64,000 nucleotides of DNA. Origin: Ifrita kowaldi (taxonomy: Eukaryota > Chordata > Aves > Passeriformes > Cinclosomatidae). The notes under the pieces are model-generated. The model saw only the letters and a list, made by a program, of their open reading frames with translations. It was not told the DNA's origin and ran no database searches. The DNA lies in the NCBI GenBank assembly GCA_013398055.1, contig VZRS01004057.1, forward strand, positions 62,313-126,312, read 5' to 3'. Of this stretch, positions 12,801-24,240 are shown piece by piece. Every line of letters begins with the position of its first letter. The first letter of the stretch is position 1. Position numbers and translations under genes: made by a program.

Positions 12801-13021
12801 ATCAAAAAGCCACAGCACAAAAAGCAGCCACCTTTCTCCTTCACTGAGGTCTGTTTCCCTCCTAGACCTCTAAAGAATATTAAGCATTTTCATAGCATTC
12901 AGACAGAGCACTCAGCAACAGGACCAGCCTCTTACCTGACTGGAGCTGCCTGGAAGCTGTCCATCTGGCACACAACCAAGGCATAAACAGCAAGGAAAGA
13001 TGAAATCTTCAGCACAACCAT
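9647..13021 (-). CDS. CALCA: Calcitonin / calcitonin gene-related peptide precursor
   Basis: One gene makes two prohormones by alternative splicing. Calcitonin form: 13021-12936, 12669-12538, 11725-11527 (417 bases, 138 residues). CGRP form: 13021-12936, 12669-12538, 9809-9647 (126 residues, or 125 with the downstream acceptor). All phases agree. Residues 1 to about 25 are a signal peptide with core SSFLAVYALVV. The N-terminal propeptide follows, then the hormone cut out at basic sites (SKR before calcitonin, QKR before CGRP). Calcitonin, from thyroid C cells or avian ultimobranchial cells, lowers plasma calcium. CGRP is a neuropeptide vasodilator acting through CALCRL-RAMP1. Both hormones carry an N-terminal Cys-Cys ring and an amidation Gly. 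The ATG at 13021-13019 is chosen because the signal peptide starts there. Only one such gene is present; assignment to CALCA rather than CALCB rests on the calcitonin exon. Confidence 0.97.
11202..11207 (-). terminator. CALCA: Candidate distal poly(A) signal of the calcitonin exon
   Basis: AATAAA on the minus strand, about 320 bases beyond the calcitonin stop codon. It is the second cluster after the stop; use of one or both would end the exon 4 (calcitonin) mRNA. Confidence 0.5.
11346..11355 (-). terminator. CALCA: Candidate proximal tandem poly(A) signal of the calcitonin exon
   Basis: On the minus strand this reads AATAAATAAA, two overlapping hexamers about 175 bases past the calcitonin stop. 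In mammals, use of the exon 4 poly(A) site is coupled to inclusion of the calcitonin exon, so this element is part of the calcitonin/CGRP switch. Confidence 0.55.
11527..11725 (-). CDS. CALCA: CALCA exon 4: calcitonin and C-terminal flanking peptide
   Basis: The minus-strand acceptor CCCCCCTGCAG precedes base 11725. Translation gives SLDRPISKR, then calcitonin from CASLSTCVLGKLSQ to VGAGTP (32 residues, Cys1-Cys7 ring), then the amidation and cleavage signal GKKR. A 21-residue flanking peptide from NVLSDLEHERY to EPLGNN follows and ends at TAG (11529-11527). The hormone matches the chicken sequence I remember, with Pro at the C terminus to be amidated. This is a terminal exon with its own 3' UTR and poly(A) signals. 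Confidence 0.97.
12538..12669 (-). CDS. CALCA: CALCA exon 3: common N-terminal propeptide
   Basis: The exon lies between a minus-strand acceptor (TCTGCCTAG) and the donor GTAAGG at 12537 downward. It is 132 bases and enters after two bases of an Arg codon. It encodes PGLESITDRVTLSDYEARR through KEFIQMTAEELEQASEGN, the propeptide shared by both hormones. It leaves with two bases (AG) of a Ser codon, which can join exon 4 or exon 5 in frame. Confidence 0.95.
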
Positions 13022-13031
13022 GATTTCCTCT
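12936..13031 (-). CDS. CALCA: CALCA exon 2: start codon and signal peptide
   Basis: The acceptor TTTGTTGTAG precedes base 13031. Ten bases of 5' UTR lead to ATG at 13021-13019, then MVVLKISSFLAVYALVVCQM and DSFQAAPV, ending two bases into an Arg codon at the donor GTAAGA. The hydrophobic run is a classical secretory signal, with likely cleavage near FQA. An upstream in-frame ATG (13132) lies beyond the splice acceptor in the intron, so it is not the start. Confidence 0.93.
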
Positions 13032-13679
13032 CTACAACAAAGAGGTACATCAAGCAATGGCTGTTTTCCAGCCCTCTCAATCCTGCAAGTTCCACTAAAG
13101 AGGTCATTGCTTCCTAGCCACAAGTAGCACAAATATGAACAGCTTTATATTTTAAGTTCACCTTTTTGTTTATTTTGATTTTTGCTATTATGCTTTCGTT
13201 TTCTCAAAATTTTATGGTATCTTAGCACTATTACAGGGCAGAAAAATGTAGCTTTTCAGACCTGCAGCTATTTGCATTCAACTTAAAGCACTTTTCCTCA
13301 AACTGGCAGAAAATACGCTCCTCTAAATACTGCACACAATGTCACAGACAGCGTGTCCGACATGGACAGACACAAATCACAAGGAAAAACAATAAGTGTA
13401 TAACATTTTTAAGAACAAAGTGCCCCTGTCAGCACTTTACCTGAAGCTGCTTGCTTCTTGCCAGCCGGCACACTAACACCCCAGCTCAGATTACACTTTA
13501 AGAATTAAGTATTTTAATTTCAATAAATATTTCTACTCTGAAACCAGAGAAGAGGATAAGTTAAAAATCAGTCATAAGCACAAAACCTGTAAAAATGTCT
13601 ATTATTGAAGATTTGAGATACACCCCTCTCACAGCATCAGTATCTTGGACTCCAAGGAGCACATCATAACCACCACATC

Positions 13680-15570
13680 ATCCTCATTTTTGCCAGCTCC
13701 CAATACTCGACGGGAACTACGAGCCCCCTTCCAAGGACGCCCCGCTTCCCCGCGGCTCCCCGGGGCGCCCTGGCCGTGACCTTTGCCGCAGCACTTTGTC
13801 CTGGACACACCACGTCGCATCGGCGGGGTAAGGAAGGGACCGGGAGGGAAGGACTGTCCCCTCCGCCTTGGCTCTCGCCGCCTCGCGTACACGAGCACAT
13901 GAATGGAGGTAGCAGGGCCCCGCGCTCCGGCAGAGCTGCCGGGACGCGCCCGGCGCAGGGAGCTTACCGGGATGCGGAGCGGAGCGCAGGAGCGGGCGCG
14001 GTGCCGGTGTCGNCCGCTCACGCGTGGCGACCTCTGCAGCAGTGGGACCGCATTGCAGAGCGGGGCCGCTCCCTCCCCGGGAATTCCCGCCCCCCCGGCC
14101 GCCGCCGCGGCTCCGGCGCCGAGCCCCGGTGTGCCCGGTGCTCTCCCGGCGCCCTGACAGCAGCTGCGTGTGGGTGATGGGGGTTCCGCGCTGGCGGGCG
14201 CGGGCGGGATGTGCAGCGGGGCGGCGGTGCTGATCGCTGCTCGAAGGGAGCACACCAGAGCCGCCTCGGCTCCCCGGGAGAGGAGGGAGCGCTGGCGGCG
14301 GCACCCACCGCTCCTCACCGGGGCGAGGAACAAGTGACACTTGCGAGCAGTCCCGTGGCGGCAGCGAGCGGCTCCCGTGCTCTGCCCTGCCGGGCGCCCG
14401 CACCGCCCCCGGGCCGGGGCCGCGGAGTAACTCCGCGCTCCTAGAGGCAACCATCAGCATCACCACCGTCTCCATCACACAACTTCAGGGGCAGGTGCAG
14501 CGTCTTTCCGCGCACGGAAGAGGTGCCTGGGAAGGGGGGCTCGCCCCCGCGCTGCCCGGCGGGGATTACCGGGCAGCTGCCCTCCGCCCATGCATCACCC
14601 GCCGAGCACCCTCTGTCACGGCGGCCGCCGCCGCACCTGCCCGCTCAGGATGTTTGCCCGGGCGGGTGTTTGCCCAGGCGCAGCAAGCACCGACCCGGCG
14701 GGGGCGGCCGTGGGGAGACGCGACACGGGGGGGGACACAACAGCACTGCCGCCCGCAGCGGGCGCGGGGAGGGGGAGAAGCAGCCCGGGAGAGATGCCCT
14801 GCAGCTCCTGGGCGCAGAGAGCGCTTCCACGGCCCCCCGGGAGACCGGGAGCGCCTTTCCTGCCCGCCTGAAGTCGCTGGGCGTTTTCCGAGCACAGCGG
14901 CAGACCCGCGACACACGGGCTGCCCAGTCGGCAATGCCCCAGCCGGCGACGGCCGGGCGGGGATGCGCAGGGCCCCGGACCGTCCCCGGGACCCCCGGTG
15001 CGACGCGGCTCCGCCCGTCCCCGCCCCTGCCCTCGCTCCCCTGCATCGCTTCCCAGTTCCTGGCGGCTGCGGGCACCGCCGGCGGCAGCGGTGGGAGACG
15101 CCTGTGCCGCTGTCGCCGTCCCCGGCGGCGAGCGGAGCCCTTCGCACACTGCGCTCACACTGCGCGTACTGCGCGGCCGCGCAGGGAGCAGGTGACCAGC
15201 GCGGCTGGATGGCGCGTTCCGCTGTTCAGATGGATAGGGAGCTTTCCTGGGAGCATCCCGGCGGCTCCTCGTTTATCTTTTTGCAGCCGCCAATGCCAGG
15301 GTCGCTCCCGGCGGCAGAAGCCGTGTGTTCACCGGGAGGTGGATAAATTTTGCGAGAGCCGCGGGGCGGGTGATGTTTTGTTGATGACATTTGAGGTGGG
15401 AATTTTAGAAGAAAACCCACGGACACACAGAAGGCACACGCGAGTGGCTGCCGTCCGGGGCGGGATTGCTGTGTCCATCGCCATCCGTCTTTCGGGGTGC
15501 CCCGGCCCCCTCCCCTCCCAGCGCGGGGGCGGCCAGCGGCGGGCGCTGCGCCGCTTCGCTGCCCTCGTTT
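13680..15570. promoter_or_regulatory. CpG island, probable CALCA promoter and noncoding exon 1
   Basis: About 1.9 kb of very GC- and CpG-rich DNA sits just upstream of the first coding exon of CALCA; one ambiguous base occurs at 14013. On the minus strand a good donor, CATCCCG followed by GTAAGC (13967-13962), could close the noncoding first exon, which would start somewhere between 13.97 and about 14.1 kb. No TATA box is evident. The long open frames on both strands here (up to 378 codons) reflect lack of stops in GC-rich DNA. The size of the island, extending 1.4 kb past the candidate exon, leaves room for divergent plus-strand transcription. Confidence 0.7.
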
Positions 15571-18500
15571 TGCAGAACGACGATTGCAAAACTCTCTCGG
15601 CGTCTGGGTTCTGCTTTTTTCCAGGTGACAACCCAAACCACTTTTTGGGGCGGTTCTGACGTTGATTTTTTTTTTTTCCCCCTAACACGTCTTCGTAGCC
15701 CTTCACGAGCTGCAGCCCTCGAGGGGGTGGCAGAGGGGATTCTCCCTGGAAGGCGTCCTCCTCCCCCCCGCTCTGCCAAATTTGAAAGTTCGTTTTAAAT
15801 AGCAGCTCCCTCGCACGTATGCTCACCACGGGAATCCCGCGGGAGAAGAAGTCTGAGTATTTGATTTAAAATCTCTTCCGTTTTCACGGCTCCTGTTCTG
15901 GTTTTAAGGTAGTTTTTCTGAGGATGTATTCACAAATATTAGGCAGTACCTAAAGGAATGACTTGGCTTTGCTTTTACTGTTTTACTGTGATTTATACAG
16001 TTACACCAACAGAAAGAAAATGTAGGAACTTAAATGACTGGGCTGCCAGTCTGATATTCCTCTCTAACTCCACTCTTCTTTTTCTCTTCCCATACTAACA
16101 GTTCATCGTTCCCATTTCCTTTGGGGAATTATTTACCCCTTGTCCACATAGAACATTTCCGTGTTCAAAGTTAAAACAATAAAATTCCAGACTATTCTGT
16201 TGTAATAGCATATTTCAGTTTCCTCCTTCGGGGAGGAAAAAGCTAAATTTTGCCTTGTGGTTGATTCCAGTCAGCCCAAGCCCTTCTCCTGCAAGTGTGG
16301 CTCGGTCCCGGGCTGGAGCCTGTGGGATGCGGTGATTACAGGACTTCAGGTGCCAACATTTCTACTTTAAGCTTTCACAGGAAGGAGTGTAAATTTAAAC
16401 CAACAGGTACGAATGCCAATAGATCCACTCTTGTGCACGTAGAGATGATGTAGCACTTGGATGTTGGCAGGCACTTTGGCTGCTCCTAGCCAGAGCTAAT
16501 GGAGGGACTCCCAGCTGGAACGCTGGTCCTATTTCCCACCTCCCCTCCCCCCTCAGCTATATGTCATCTAGTCTCCCCAAATATATTTTCTTTTTGCAAA
16601 TCTCTCTTCTCTTGTACATGAGATGAAGGGCAGTTGACCAGTTTGTCTATTTTTGAAGCTGTAAAAAAGATATGGTATTTTCACAGGACGACGTTCTTGT
16701 GTTGCTTAATAAATCCAAAACTAGAGGTTAAGTGTTCGTGGAAAATCCAGCAGAGAGGGGTACTTTGCAGCACTGCACTAAGAAAGTGAGACATTTACTG
16801 AAACAATCTGTTCCAGGGACTTGTTCTGCCTTTTTCAGTGCTGGGTATAGGTTCAGATTAAATAAAAAGCCACAGAATGACTGGATTTTTTTTTAAATTT
16901 ATTTTAAGAAATCAGATGATCTAATGCAACCCCCAGCTCCAAGTAAAAGGAATTTCATTTTCAAATAAATTTGTTTTAATTTGTAGAGAGTAAGAAAAAT
17001 CTGGGCTATTTTAAAGTGACTTTCTCTACACTAGATGCAACTTCTTACAATATTATACTCTTCGATATAATTTAACAAATACATTTAAAAGTGTGACCAT
17101 TTTTCCTACTGTAAATATTGCCATTATGCCAAGAAGCCACAGACACTGCAGGGAAGTTTTTCAATGCTACAAGCTGACATGCTGGTAAACAAAAACATCA
17201 CATTTATAGTGCAATTTTTGTCCAATACTAAAATGTAATTCTTCAAGAAAGACAAGACTGTGAGTTGCACAGATAAAATCTCCATTCCCATGGTTCATAT
17301 CAGAGAAAGGTGGACCCTACAAAAATGAAAGGGGAGACGGTGATGAGGCCACGATCCACAGACAAAGTAGGTTCTCCATGAGGGAGGTGAGCGTGATTCA
17401 GGTCTCTGCTCTCTCTGAGTTTGTTCTTCATAACAACTAATCAAGCTCTTTCAGGTAAGGAGTACTCATGATAAAGCCAGCTGTAAAAATCACATGCTCT
17501 CTCTTTACAAAGAGAACCTGGGGAGTCACTTCTCTAGGTTTTTGGTGGATGCCTGGTCTTTCTGATCCAGGATCCTGTCTCCATGAAGAGCCAGCAAACA
17601 CTATTGCCTAAGAAGACTCTGCAAGGGATGTGGGGCAAGGTGAGCAGAGATAACATTCTAACACTTCCTTGTAACCTCTTCTGCAGAAAATGAAATACCC
17701 TAAGCCAGAGTTAATGGTGGTGTGCTGCTCTAAAAGCAAGCTGTATGTCAGCAGGAGTATCTTGTTTGAGGTCCAGGAGGTAATCCTTACACTCTACTTG
17801 CTGCTGATAAGATCTAGGTCAAAAAGACTTGGGCAAATTGGAGAAAAAAATGCCAGTAAGAGTTATCAGAGATGCTATGAAATGATTTAGGGAAACAAAG
17901 ATCAGGGAAACAGAAGGAAAGACTGTGGAGAAATGTGATAACAAAAATATAACGACTTGCCATGAACAAATAACAATCTGCAATCTGGTACTATATTATA
18001 TATATATATAGTCTTGAAGGGCAACAAAGGACACATGAGAAGAGCCGTCTACAACTGAGATTAATGACATGCAAGAACAGGTTGCATTGCAGTTATGGCA
18101 CCTCTTTCAGTGGAGGATTTTATGGCATGTTACTCTAACATCTGTCAGGAGTGACAAATATAGGTGAGATGCTCTGGGGAAGGAACATAATCCATTACAT
18201 TTGTTCCCTTCATATCTTTCACCTCCAGTTTCTGTGACACCATAATTTGAATAGCTGGAGAGTCGCTTAAACTTTGAAACCTACACTATAACTTCTGTAG
18301 GCATTTGGTTTTGCAAAACTTACATCCCTAATTGGTCAAATTATTTCCTCAATCATGCTCCCATAGACTCTGAAAAAACACATTCAGATTTAGCATAAGC
18401 TCACATCAAGTTTATCCACATAAATAATACTGGACCTATCTATCTCATAGTTTGGTTTGAATTGGGCCCAAAAAGGAAAGCTTCTTTTTTATTAAAATGC

Positions 18501-21500
18501 AGTACTTTCCTGAGAACCAGAACACTGATATAAATCCCAGCACTAAAGCATTTCCTTTTTAATGGACATTAAATCTGGATTTAGGCTGCTTCAGTGCCTA
18601 CTTTTGAGTAAGTGGAACTGCTGTTGAACTAATTAGTGAAAAATCTATGAATCACTCTGGAAGCAAATTTTCCTCCAAAATGCCTTAGAAAAGCTCCAAG
18701 ACTGATTTATGAAAGACATTTTAAACAGAAGATCAGTGTTGTATTGGTTTAATCTCCTTGAAGCCTTCTTATTGCACAAAAAACCCAAAAGGCTCTGTAG
18801 GTTTTGTGGCAATTTCCCCGGATATATTCGAAATCTAGTTTGGAATAATCCTTTAAACCAGACTGGGTCACACTGTCCTGCACCGAGGTTTGCTCGGCCA
18901 GGCAAAAGGGGCAGACCACAAGGAAGTTTGCTATGGCTTTGTCATCTTCTGTGCTGTGTTAGCACAGCTCAGCCTCCAAGCAGGTTTACAGAGGCTCCAG
19001 CCATCTCCTGCCACCTGGAAACACATTCTCACCCTCTACAACTGGCAAAATTCCAGTTCTGTCCCAAGCTACACATCCAGCAGGCTGACAAGGAGAACCC
19101 CTCACACTCAACAAACAGAGGCAGGGTCAGACTTGCAGCATTACCAGGGTAACACTGAGGGGATGCACTACGGAGGAAAACCTCACTCTGAAAACGTTTC
19201 AAAATCAGCATCCATTGGCACTTCAGCTTTTTGCATTCTGCAGGTAAAAGGAGAGTTGAAAAAACAACCCCAGGACAGAAAACTAATCCTGTTAAGCAAT
19301 AGCGTGGTTATAAAACTTTGATTTCATTGCTTGCACAAGTGCTGTGATACTATCTTATATGTCGTCAGAGCATGTCAGCAGAAATAGGGTGAGAAACTGT
19401 TTCTCAAGCCCTCACGTGAATCCTTGCTTGCTCTTTACAGGATGTAAGAAGAGTGGAAGTCCTTGTGTCATCATTTCATTCTTTGTCTTGCCACTACTGA
19501 GGTCTGATGAAGTCACAGGGTAACTCAGTGTTTTCCTCAGTCCCTCCCAGAGCCATGCAGTTGTCCTGACATTGTTAGGTCCTACAGCACTGATTTAGCC
19601 TCTTCCATCAGTGAAATTTGGGGCTAAAAAAGACCACTCTCCTTTCAGTGCTGGTAAATAGTATGTGAAGGCTAAGGCTATTACAACATAACATTTGCTA
19701 ATCTAATTTCAGCAGAGTTTCTGGGAACCGACAGTCATACGAGACCATCAATTAAAAAGATAAATTTCTAAATTTATGCATAGAATTGACCTGAGTACAC
19801 TCTGAAAGAACCAGAAAATACAACATGCCAAAACTAATTTTGAAGTTAAGCCAGTCTCAGCTTTCTGAGTCTGCTTGACAGACATGAAATGTTTAGGCAG
19901 AGTAGGACTGCGATGAAGGAAAAGGATGTGACTGAAGGAAAAGGTGGGTTTTTTCTCAGCAGTCAATCATCAAATTCACAAGGGAAAACATCAGATGTGT
20001 TTTTCTGTTTTAGATAATCTGCAAAGCACCAGCATCATTACAGGATTAGCCCAGGAGATAATTGTAACATGGAAGTTGATCATTCCCTATGATGACACAG
20101 GTTAAAAAGAGCTTTGTGAGTGTAACAGGTAACATCTGCACATGACTCTAAACTTGTCAGTGGGCTTATGAAATTAATTTCTTTCATGACAAGCATGCCT
20201 GTTTTACACACATCTGTACAGATCTCCCTCTTTCTCCTGACCCACCATCAAAGGCAAGGAACAAAATCTTTACAAATCTGTCCATAAAGAAGTTGTTTTC
20301 CTGCATTCTATAAATAATTTCATCATTTCACTGGACAAGAGACATTACTATAGGAATGGAAAACACTTTAACCTGATAAAGGTTTACCTTGTTTTCCAGA
20401 AGTGCAGCTACAATGTCAGCTCTGAAGAATAAGAAAACCAGAGCCTGTTTCAAACTTATAGCTAAATCCAAGTTTGCGAGATACTTAATGGACCTTGGAA
20501 ACAACTTAATTTTTCTCCCCAGAGTTATCATCAAGATCTTAACATTGCTACTAAAAGACCAGCCATATTTGTCAGTATATTTCTTCAAAAGTCAAAGCTA
20601 TATATAAGTATGCGTAGTAAAAGAATAGAAAGCCAAATAATTGCTTTCTGATTTTCTTGAGTGGACAGGAACACAATCATTTCCTGTTACTCCAACTTCT
20701 GCTTACAGAATTTCCAGTGCAAAGTAATTGTAAAACTTGATGACTAGAATGTTTTAGAATTTAATAAAGATACATGCTTTAATGGGTTTCTTTACTCAGC
20801 CATTATTTTTATAATTGAAATAAAAAAACCTTTATTCATCCTACGAGTTTGCTCATTTGATCATCCATGATTAAGATGAGTAAAACGTCCCCAAAGAAGC
20901 AATTCAGCACAAGCTGCCCACACACTTCTTAAGGAAGGAATAAATGAATGAATGAATGAATGAATGAAAAAAAATATTAAAAAATAAAAAGATCAATCAG
21001 AAACTGGCAAGGAATCCTGCCCTTGGACAGCAACCAGAGTCTTGCATCCCTAAACCTGCATTCTTAAGTGATTTCATCTGTCCACATGGGTTTATTTATC
21101 ACTTACTTTTGACAAGTTTCAGTCATCTTTGTCCATGCTGGTGCTTTTTACCTCCATTTAATCATGCATCTTTTAGAGGATCTCAGATCTTTAATCTTGG
21201 TTGATTTACCACCTTTTAGCATTTGGCTTGGCCAAAATGGATTTTATTTTCCTGCAATCATGCTCTTCAGTTTCCCTTCCTCTGTTACAGTGGATAACAT
21301 CACCATCTCTTCTCCATGCCACAGCTCAAACACTATGGTAAGGTCAATTTTGACTGTTCTCTCCTCTACTTGAAGATAAGTGTCAAATATTGCTGGCTTT
21401 CCCCCCCCACCACAAGCCAATTCCTTCCTTTCTAGTCAAATATTTTTACTTTTCTGCTGTGTCTTTCTTTCTGTATCTTTTTTCTCCCTCTTCTTGGGTC

Positions 21501-22260
21501 TTTCCTATGCTATTTTTACCTTGTTTTTCCCCTTCAAAATGCTTGCCACCAAAACTGTTAATCGCCTTTCTTTTCTTACACAGATGCAGTGAAAATCATG
21601 ATCATCTAAAACTTTGGGTATTACACACTTAAATAACAGAACATAGAATATAACAAGAAAAAATAAACCAAAGCAATAGTACCTCTTCCTATGTTTTCTC
21701 AGACACTTAAGCACGTGCACGTCTTACTTTACTCCTTGGCAATTTCTCCTCATTCTTCCCCTGGCTGAAGCCAAGCTGAGGTTCTGAATCTCCTGCCCTT
21801 TGGTGAAAATTCTTTAGGCACTGACATTGAAAATACCGACATTTTTTGCAGTTATGGCCCAAGTAATTTTGTTAAGACCCCAAGCAGTATCATACTGGAA
21901 GAAAGGATGAAGAAATAACTTGGGAGAATGAAAAAAAATAAACCTCCGGCAGGGCTCAAGCCACTTCTTTGTATTCTGACAAACTTGGTAAGATTTTGAT
22001 ACAGGATGCTGGCATTGACACAGGTTATTAATGAACTCCATCAGCATAAATTCCTTATCTGTTTAGATCTCATCAATGTTCTTAAAAATGTATATACAGA
22101 TATTAAGATGAATTCAACAAGAAAGACATCTCCAGTTAGAAACACATGGCATAGAAATTGTAATGGGCCAGGAATGCTGCTGTTATGCCTCAAATTGCTT
22201 GTAAAATAGTAGCAATGTAATAGCAAAACCAGTGGGAGTGGAAACAAATCTGGGTTTGTT
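15571..22260. other. Intergenic between CALCA and CYP2R1
   Basis: AT-rich DNA separating two genes that are transcribed away from each other. No coding exon, RNA gene or CR1 copy is recognised. Simple repeats are (TA)n at 17997-18010 and (AATG)n at 20943-20966. Open frames at 18709-19321 resemble nothing I know. Confidence 0.55.
20943..20966. repeat. (AATG)n microsatellite
   Basis: About six uninterrupted tetranucleotide units followed by an A-rich tail. Likely length-polymorphic. Confidence 0.9.
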
Positions 22261-22269
22261 TATGAAGTG

Positions 22270-23200
22270 TTTTGCCAAGAACATCACGTGGCACAGCAAC
22301 ACTGCTCTCTGACCTCTGCCTTACCGATCGCGGTCTCTTCTGCAGCGCAAGCCCTCCTTGCTGAGCCATCACCCCGCTAAGTAACAACAACCTTTGCATG
22401 TTATAGATGTGATCTCCGTGCCGCTGGGTCACACGGACGGGGACGTTCCCCGCTGTGCTGCCTGCGAGCGCGGGGACGGACCGGGGGCCCTTCCCTGCTG
22501 CTGCTCCCGGCCGGGCCGTGGCTGGGTCAGTGACCCCAGGGCAGGCAGCGCAGCACGGGCAGTCACAGGCACCGCACGGGGAGCTGCCGCCCACCCACCT
22601 ACCACCAGAAATCTCTAAGGCACGCATCTGCCAGCGGGAATCACAGCGGGGTTTATTGGCCCAAGGCTGCCCAAGCCCGAAGCGTCTCTGGGAAAGACAT
22701 CTCGAAACTGTGGGTTTGAGATTCCACAGAGACTTAACAAGGAGCAAAGAATCGCTGGTTCCTTCCCTCAGCTGCCAAGGCGGGAGTGTGGAGCGCGCAG
22801 CCGGCGGTGGGCTTAAACACTCCGCAAACCCCGAGGGACCAACGCTGACTATTATTCCAGTAAAAAACCAACAAAAAAGCAGCAAAGCAGCAGCGCTCCT
22901 GACGCGGCGGGCGGAGCCTCCGCGGGCCAATCCGCGGCCCCAGGAGGGCGGCGGGACGAGGCACGGGAGGAGGAAGCGGCTCGGCGGCGNNNNNNNNNNN
23001 NNNNNNNNNNNNNNNNNNNNGGCCCGGCCCGGCCCGAGCGGCTCCGGTGGCCGCGGCAGCCCCGGGCGGAGCGCCCCGCCGGGAGCGGGACCGGGATGGG
23101 GACCGGGAGCGCAGGGCTCTGGCGGAACCGCTACTGCGGCCAGCCCGGACCGAGGACAGGGACAGGAGAAGGGTTCTCACCTCTCTTACGCTCTCTCAGG
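22270..23200 (+). promoter_or_regulatory. CYP2R1: CpG island, CYP2R1 promoter region with assembly gap
   Basis: GC- and CpG-rich sequence about 1.7 kb upstream of CYP2R1 exon 2. A CCAAT box in the context GGGCCAATCCGCGG sits at about 22925-22938, some 55 bases before a run of 31 N (22990-23020). Sequence after the gap is GC-rich but contains neither the expected proline-glycine-rich P450 hinge nor a strong plus-strand donor. Transcription probably starts near the gap, and coding exon 1 is probably inside it. Confidence 0.7.
22990..23020. other. Assembly gap (31 N)
   Basis: A run of unknown bases between GCTCGGCGGCG and GGCCCGGCCCGGCCCGAGCG. The flanks are extremely GC-rich, which is where short-read assemblies of birds lose sequence. 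The nominal size is too small for the roughly 225-base coding exon that must lie between promoter and exon 2, so the true gap is probably larger. Confidence 0.95.
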
Positions 23201-23370
23201 CTCCTGCGCTTAGTTCTTTTTCCTTGATGTAATGCTGAAACCGGTGTCCTGCCGCAAATGGAACTCCCTTGTTCCATATCCACAAGTCCTGGGCTTAAAA
23301 GTAACAAAATTACAACAGTCAGAGAGCAGGCACTGGGATAAATAACAAATTTTCACTGAAAACAGCTTCA

Positions 23371-23417
23371 GTACCTTCAGTGTAATAGATGTTATCTATT
23401 ACACTCACTGAAAGTAC
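23371..23417. repeat. Near-perfect inverted repeat (hairpin)
   Basis: The core is AGTGTAATAGAT (23379-23390), loop GTT, then ATCTATTACACT (23394-23405): 12 paired bases without mismatch. The arms continue outward as GTACCTTC on the left and GAAAGTAC on the right, one mismatch, after a 4-base CACT insertion on the right that duplicates the preceding bases. It lies about 170 bases downstream of the CpG island, in CYP2R1 intron 1. Confidence 0.9.
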
Positions 23418-23474
23418 CTTCCGCGGGATATTTGAGATACTTACTTACAGTCCATTAGAGTAACTGTGTAAAAA

Positions 23475-23519
23475 TGGATTTTTTTTTCCTTTTTTTTTCT
23501 TTTTTTTTTTTTTTTTTTA
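23475..23519. repeat. T-rich low-complexity tract
   Basis: Mostly T with isolated C residues, in CYP2R1 intron 1. No feature other than low complexity. Confidence 0.9.
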
Positions 23520-24057
23520 CTTTCTTCTATATCGGATGTTTCTTTCCATCAGCCAGTTTTAAGCATCCAATCTCCTCTTACAAGCTTCATAAAAGTTGAC
23601 TCCAAACTAGATCTAACATGTATTTTGGTAATAGAAAAAAAGAAAAAAAATGGTAAATGTTATTCCAGCAAAATACTAGGACAGATCGGAAATAGGAAGG
23701 AAAATGTGTTGTCAAATAAACCAAGCTTTCTACTTGCCTGGAATGCTGTATGGAGATTTAGTCGTCTGCTCTCAGAAAGGATCCTGCAGAGTTTGTGTGA
23801 ACTTGGAAATAGCATATTAGGATTTGGGGGACTGTGGAAAAATACAATCAAAGGGTTTTTTGGTTTTGGGGGTTTTTTTTGTTTGTTTTTTGTTTTTTGT
23901 TTAACCATGTATATCATAGGAATAAAGATAAACAAACTAGATCAACGTATACAAAATTCACAGATAGGGACAGAATTATATTTGGAGTGTCTTCTTTTCA
24001 CATAAAAAAGAAGAGCTATTGTAACAGTGAAAATACCAAGTTTGCTAAAATAAAATA

Positions 24058-24240
24058 GTCATAGGCTCATAGAATCATTTAGGTTGGAAAAGACCCTTAA
24101 GATCATCGAGTCCAACTGTTAACTCAGCATTGAAGCATGTCCCCAAATGCCACATCTACACAGCTTTTAAATACCTCCACGGATGCTGGCTCCACCACTT
24201 CCCTGGGCAGCCTGTTCCAGCACCTGACAGTTGTTTGGGT
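24058..24240 (-). mobile_element. CR1 LINE fragment, minus orientation
   Basis: The plus strand reads CATAGAATCATTTAGGTTGG, AAAAGACCC, AAGATCATCGAGTCCAAC, then TGCCACATCTACAC and CTTCCCTGGGCAGCCTGTTC. This is the reverse complement of the CR1 3' end, whose terminal repeat lies at the left edge. It sits in CYP2R1 intron 1 about 670 bases before exon 2. Preservation is good, so it is one of the younger CR1 copies here. Confidence 0.93.

Noticed and set aside
13629..14478. 273- and 253-codon minus-strand frames crossing an N
   Set aside because: Same CpG-island effect; they overlap each other in different frames and match no known protein.
14495..15659. Overlapping open frames of 283 and 378 codons on the plus strand, and several on the minus strand
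   Set aside because: They lie in the CpG island where stop codons are rare. All frames on both strands are open, composition is Arg/Pro/Gly/Ala-rich and no domain is visible.
22190..23213. 246- and 252-codon frames spanning the second CpG island, considered as CYP2R1 exon 1
   Set aside because: Neither contains a membrane anchor followed by the Pro/Gly-rich P450 hinge, and both run through the N gap.
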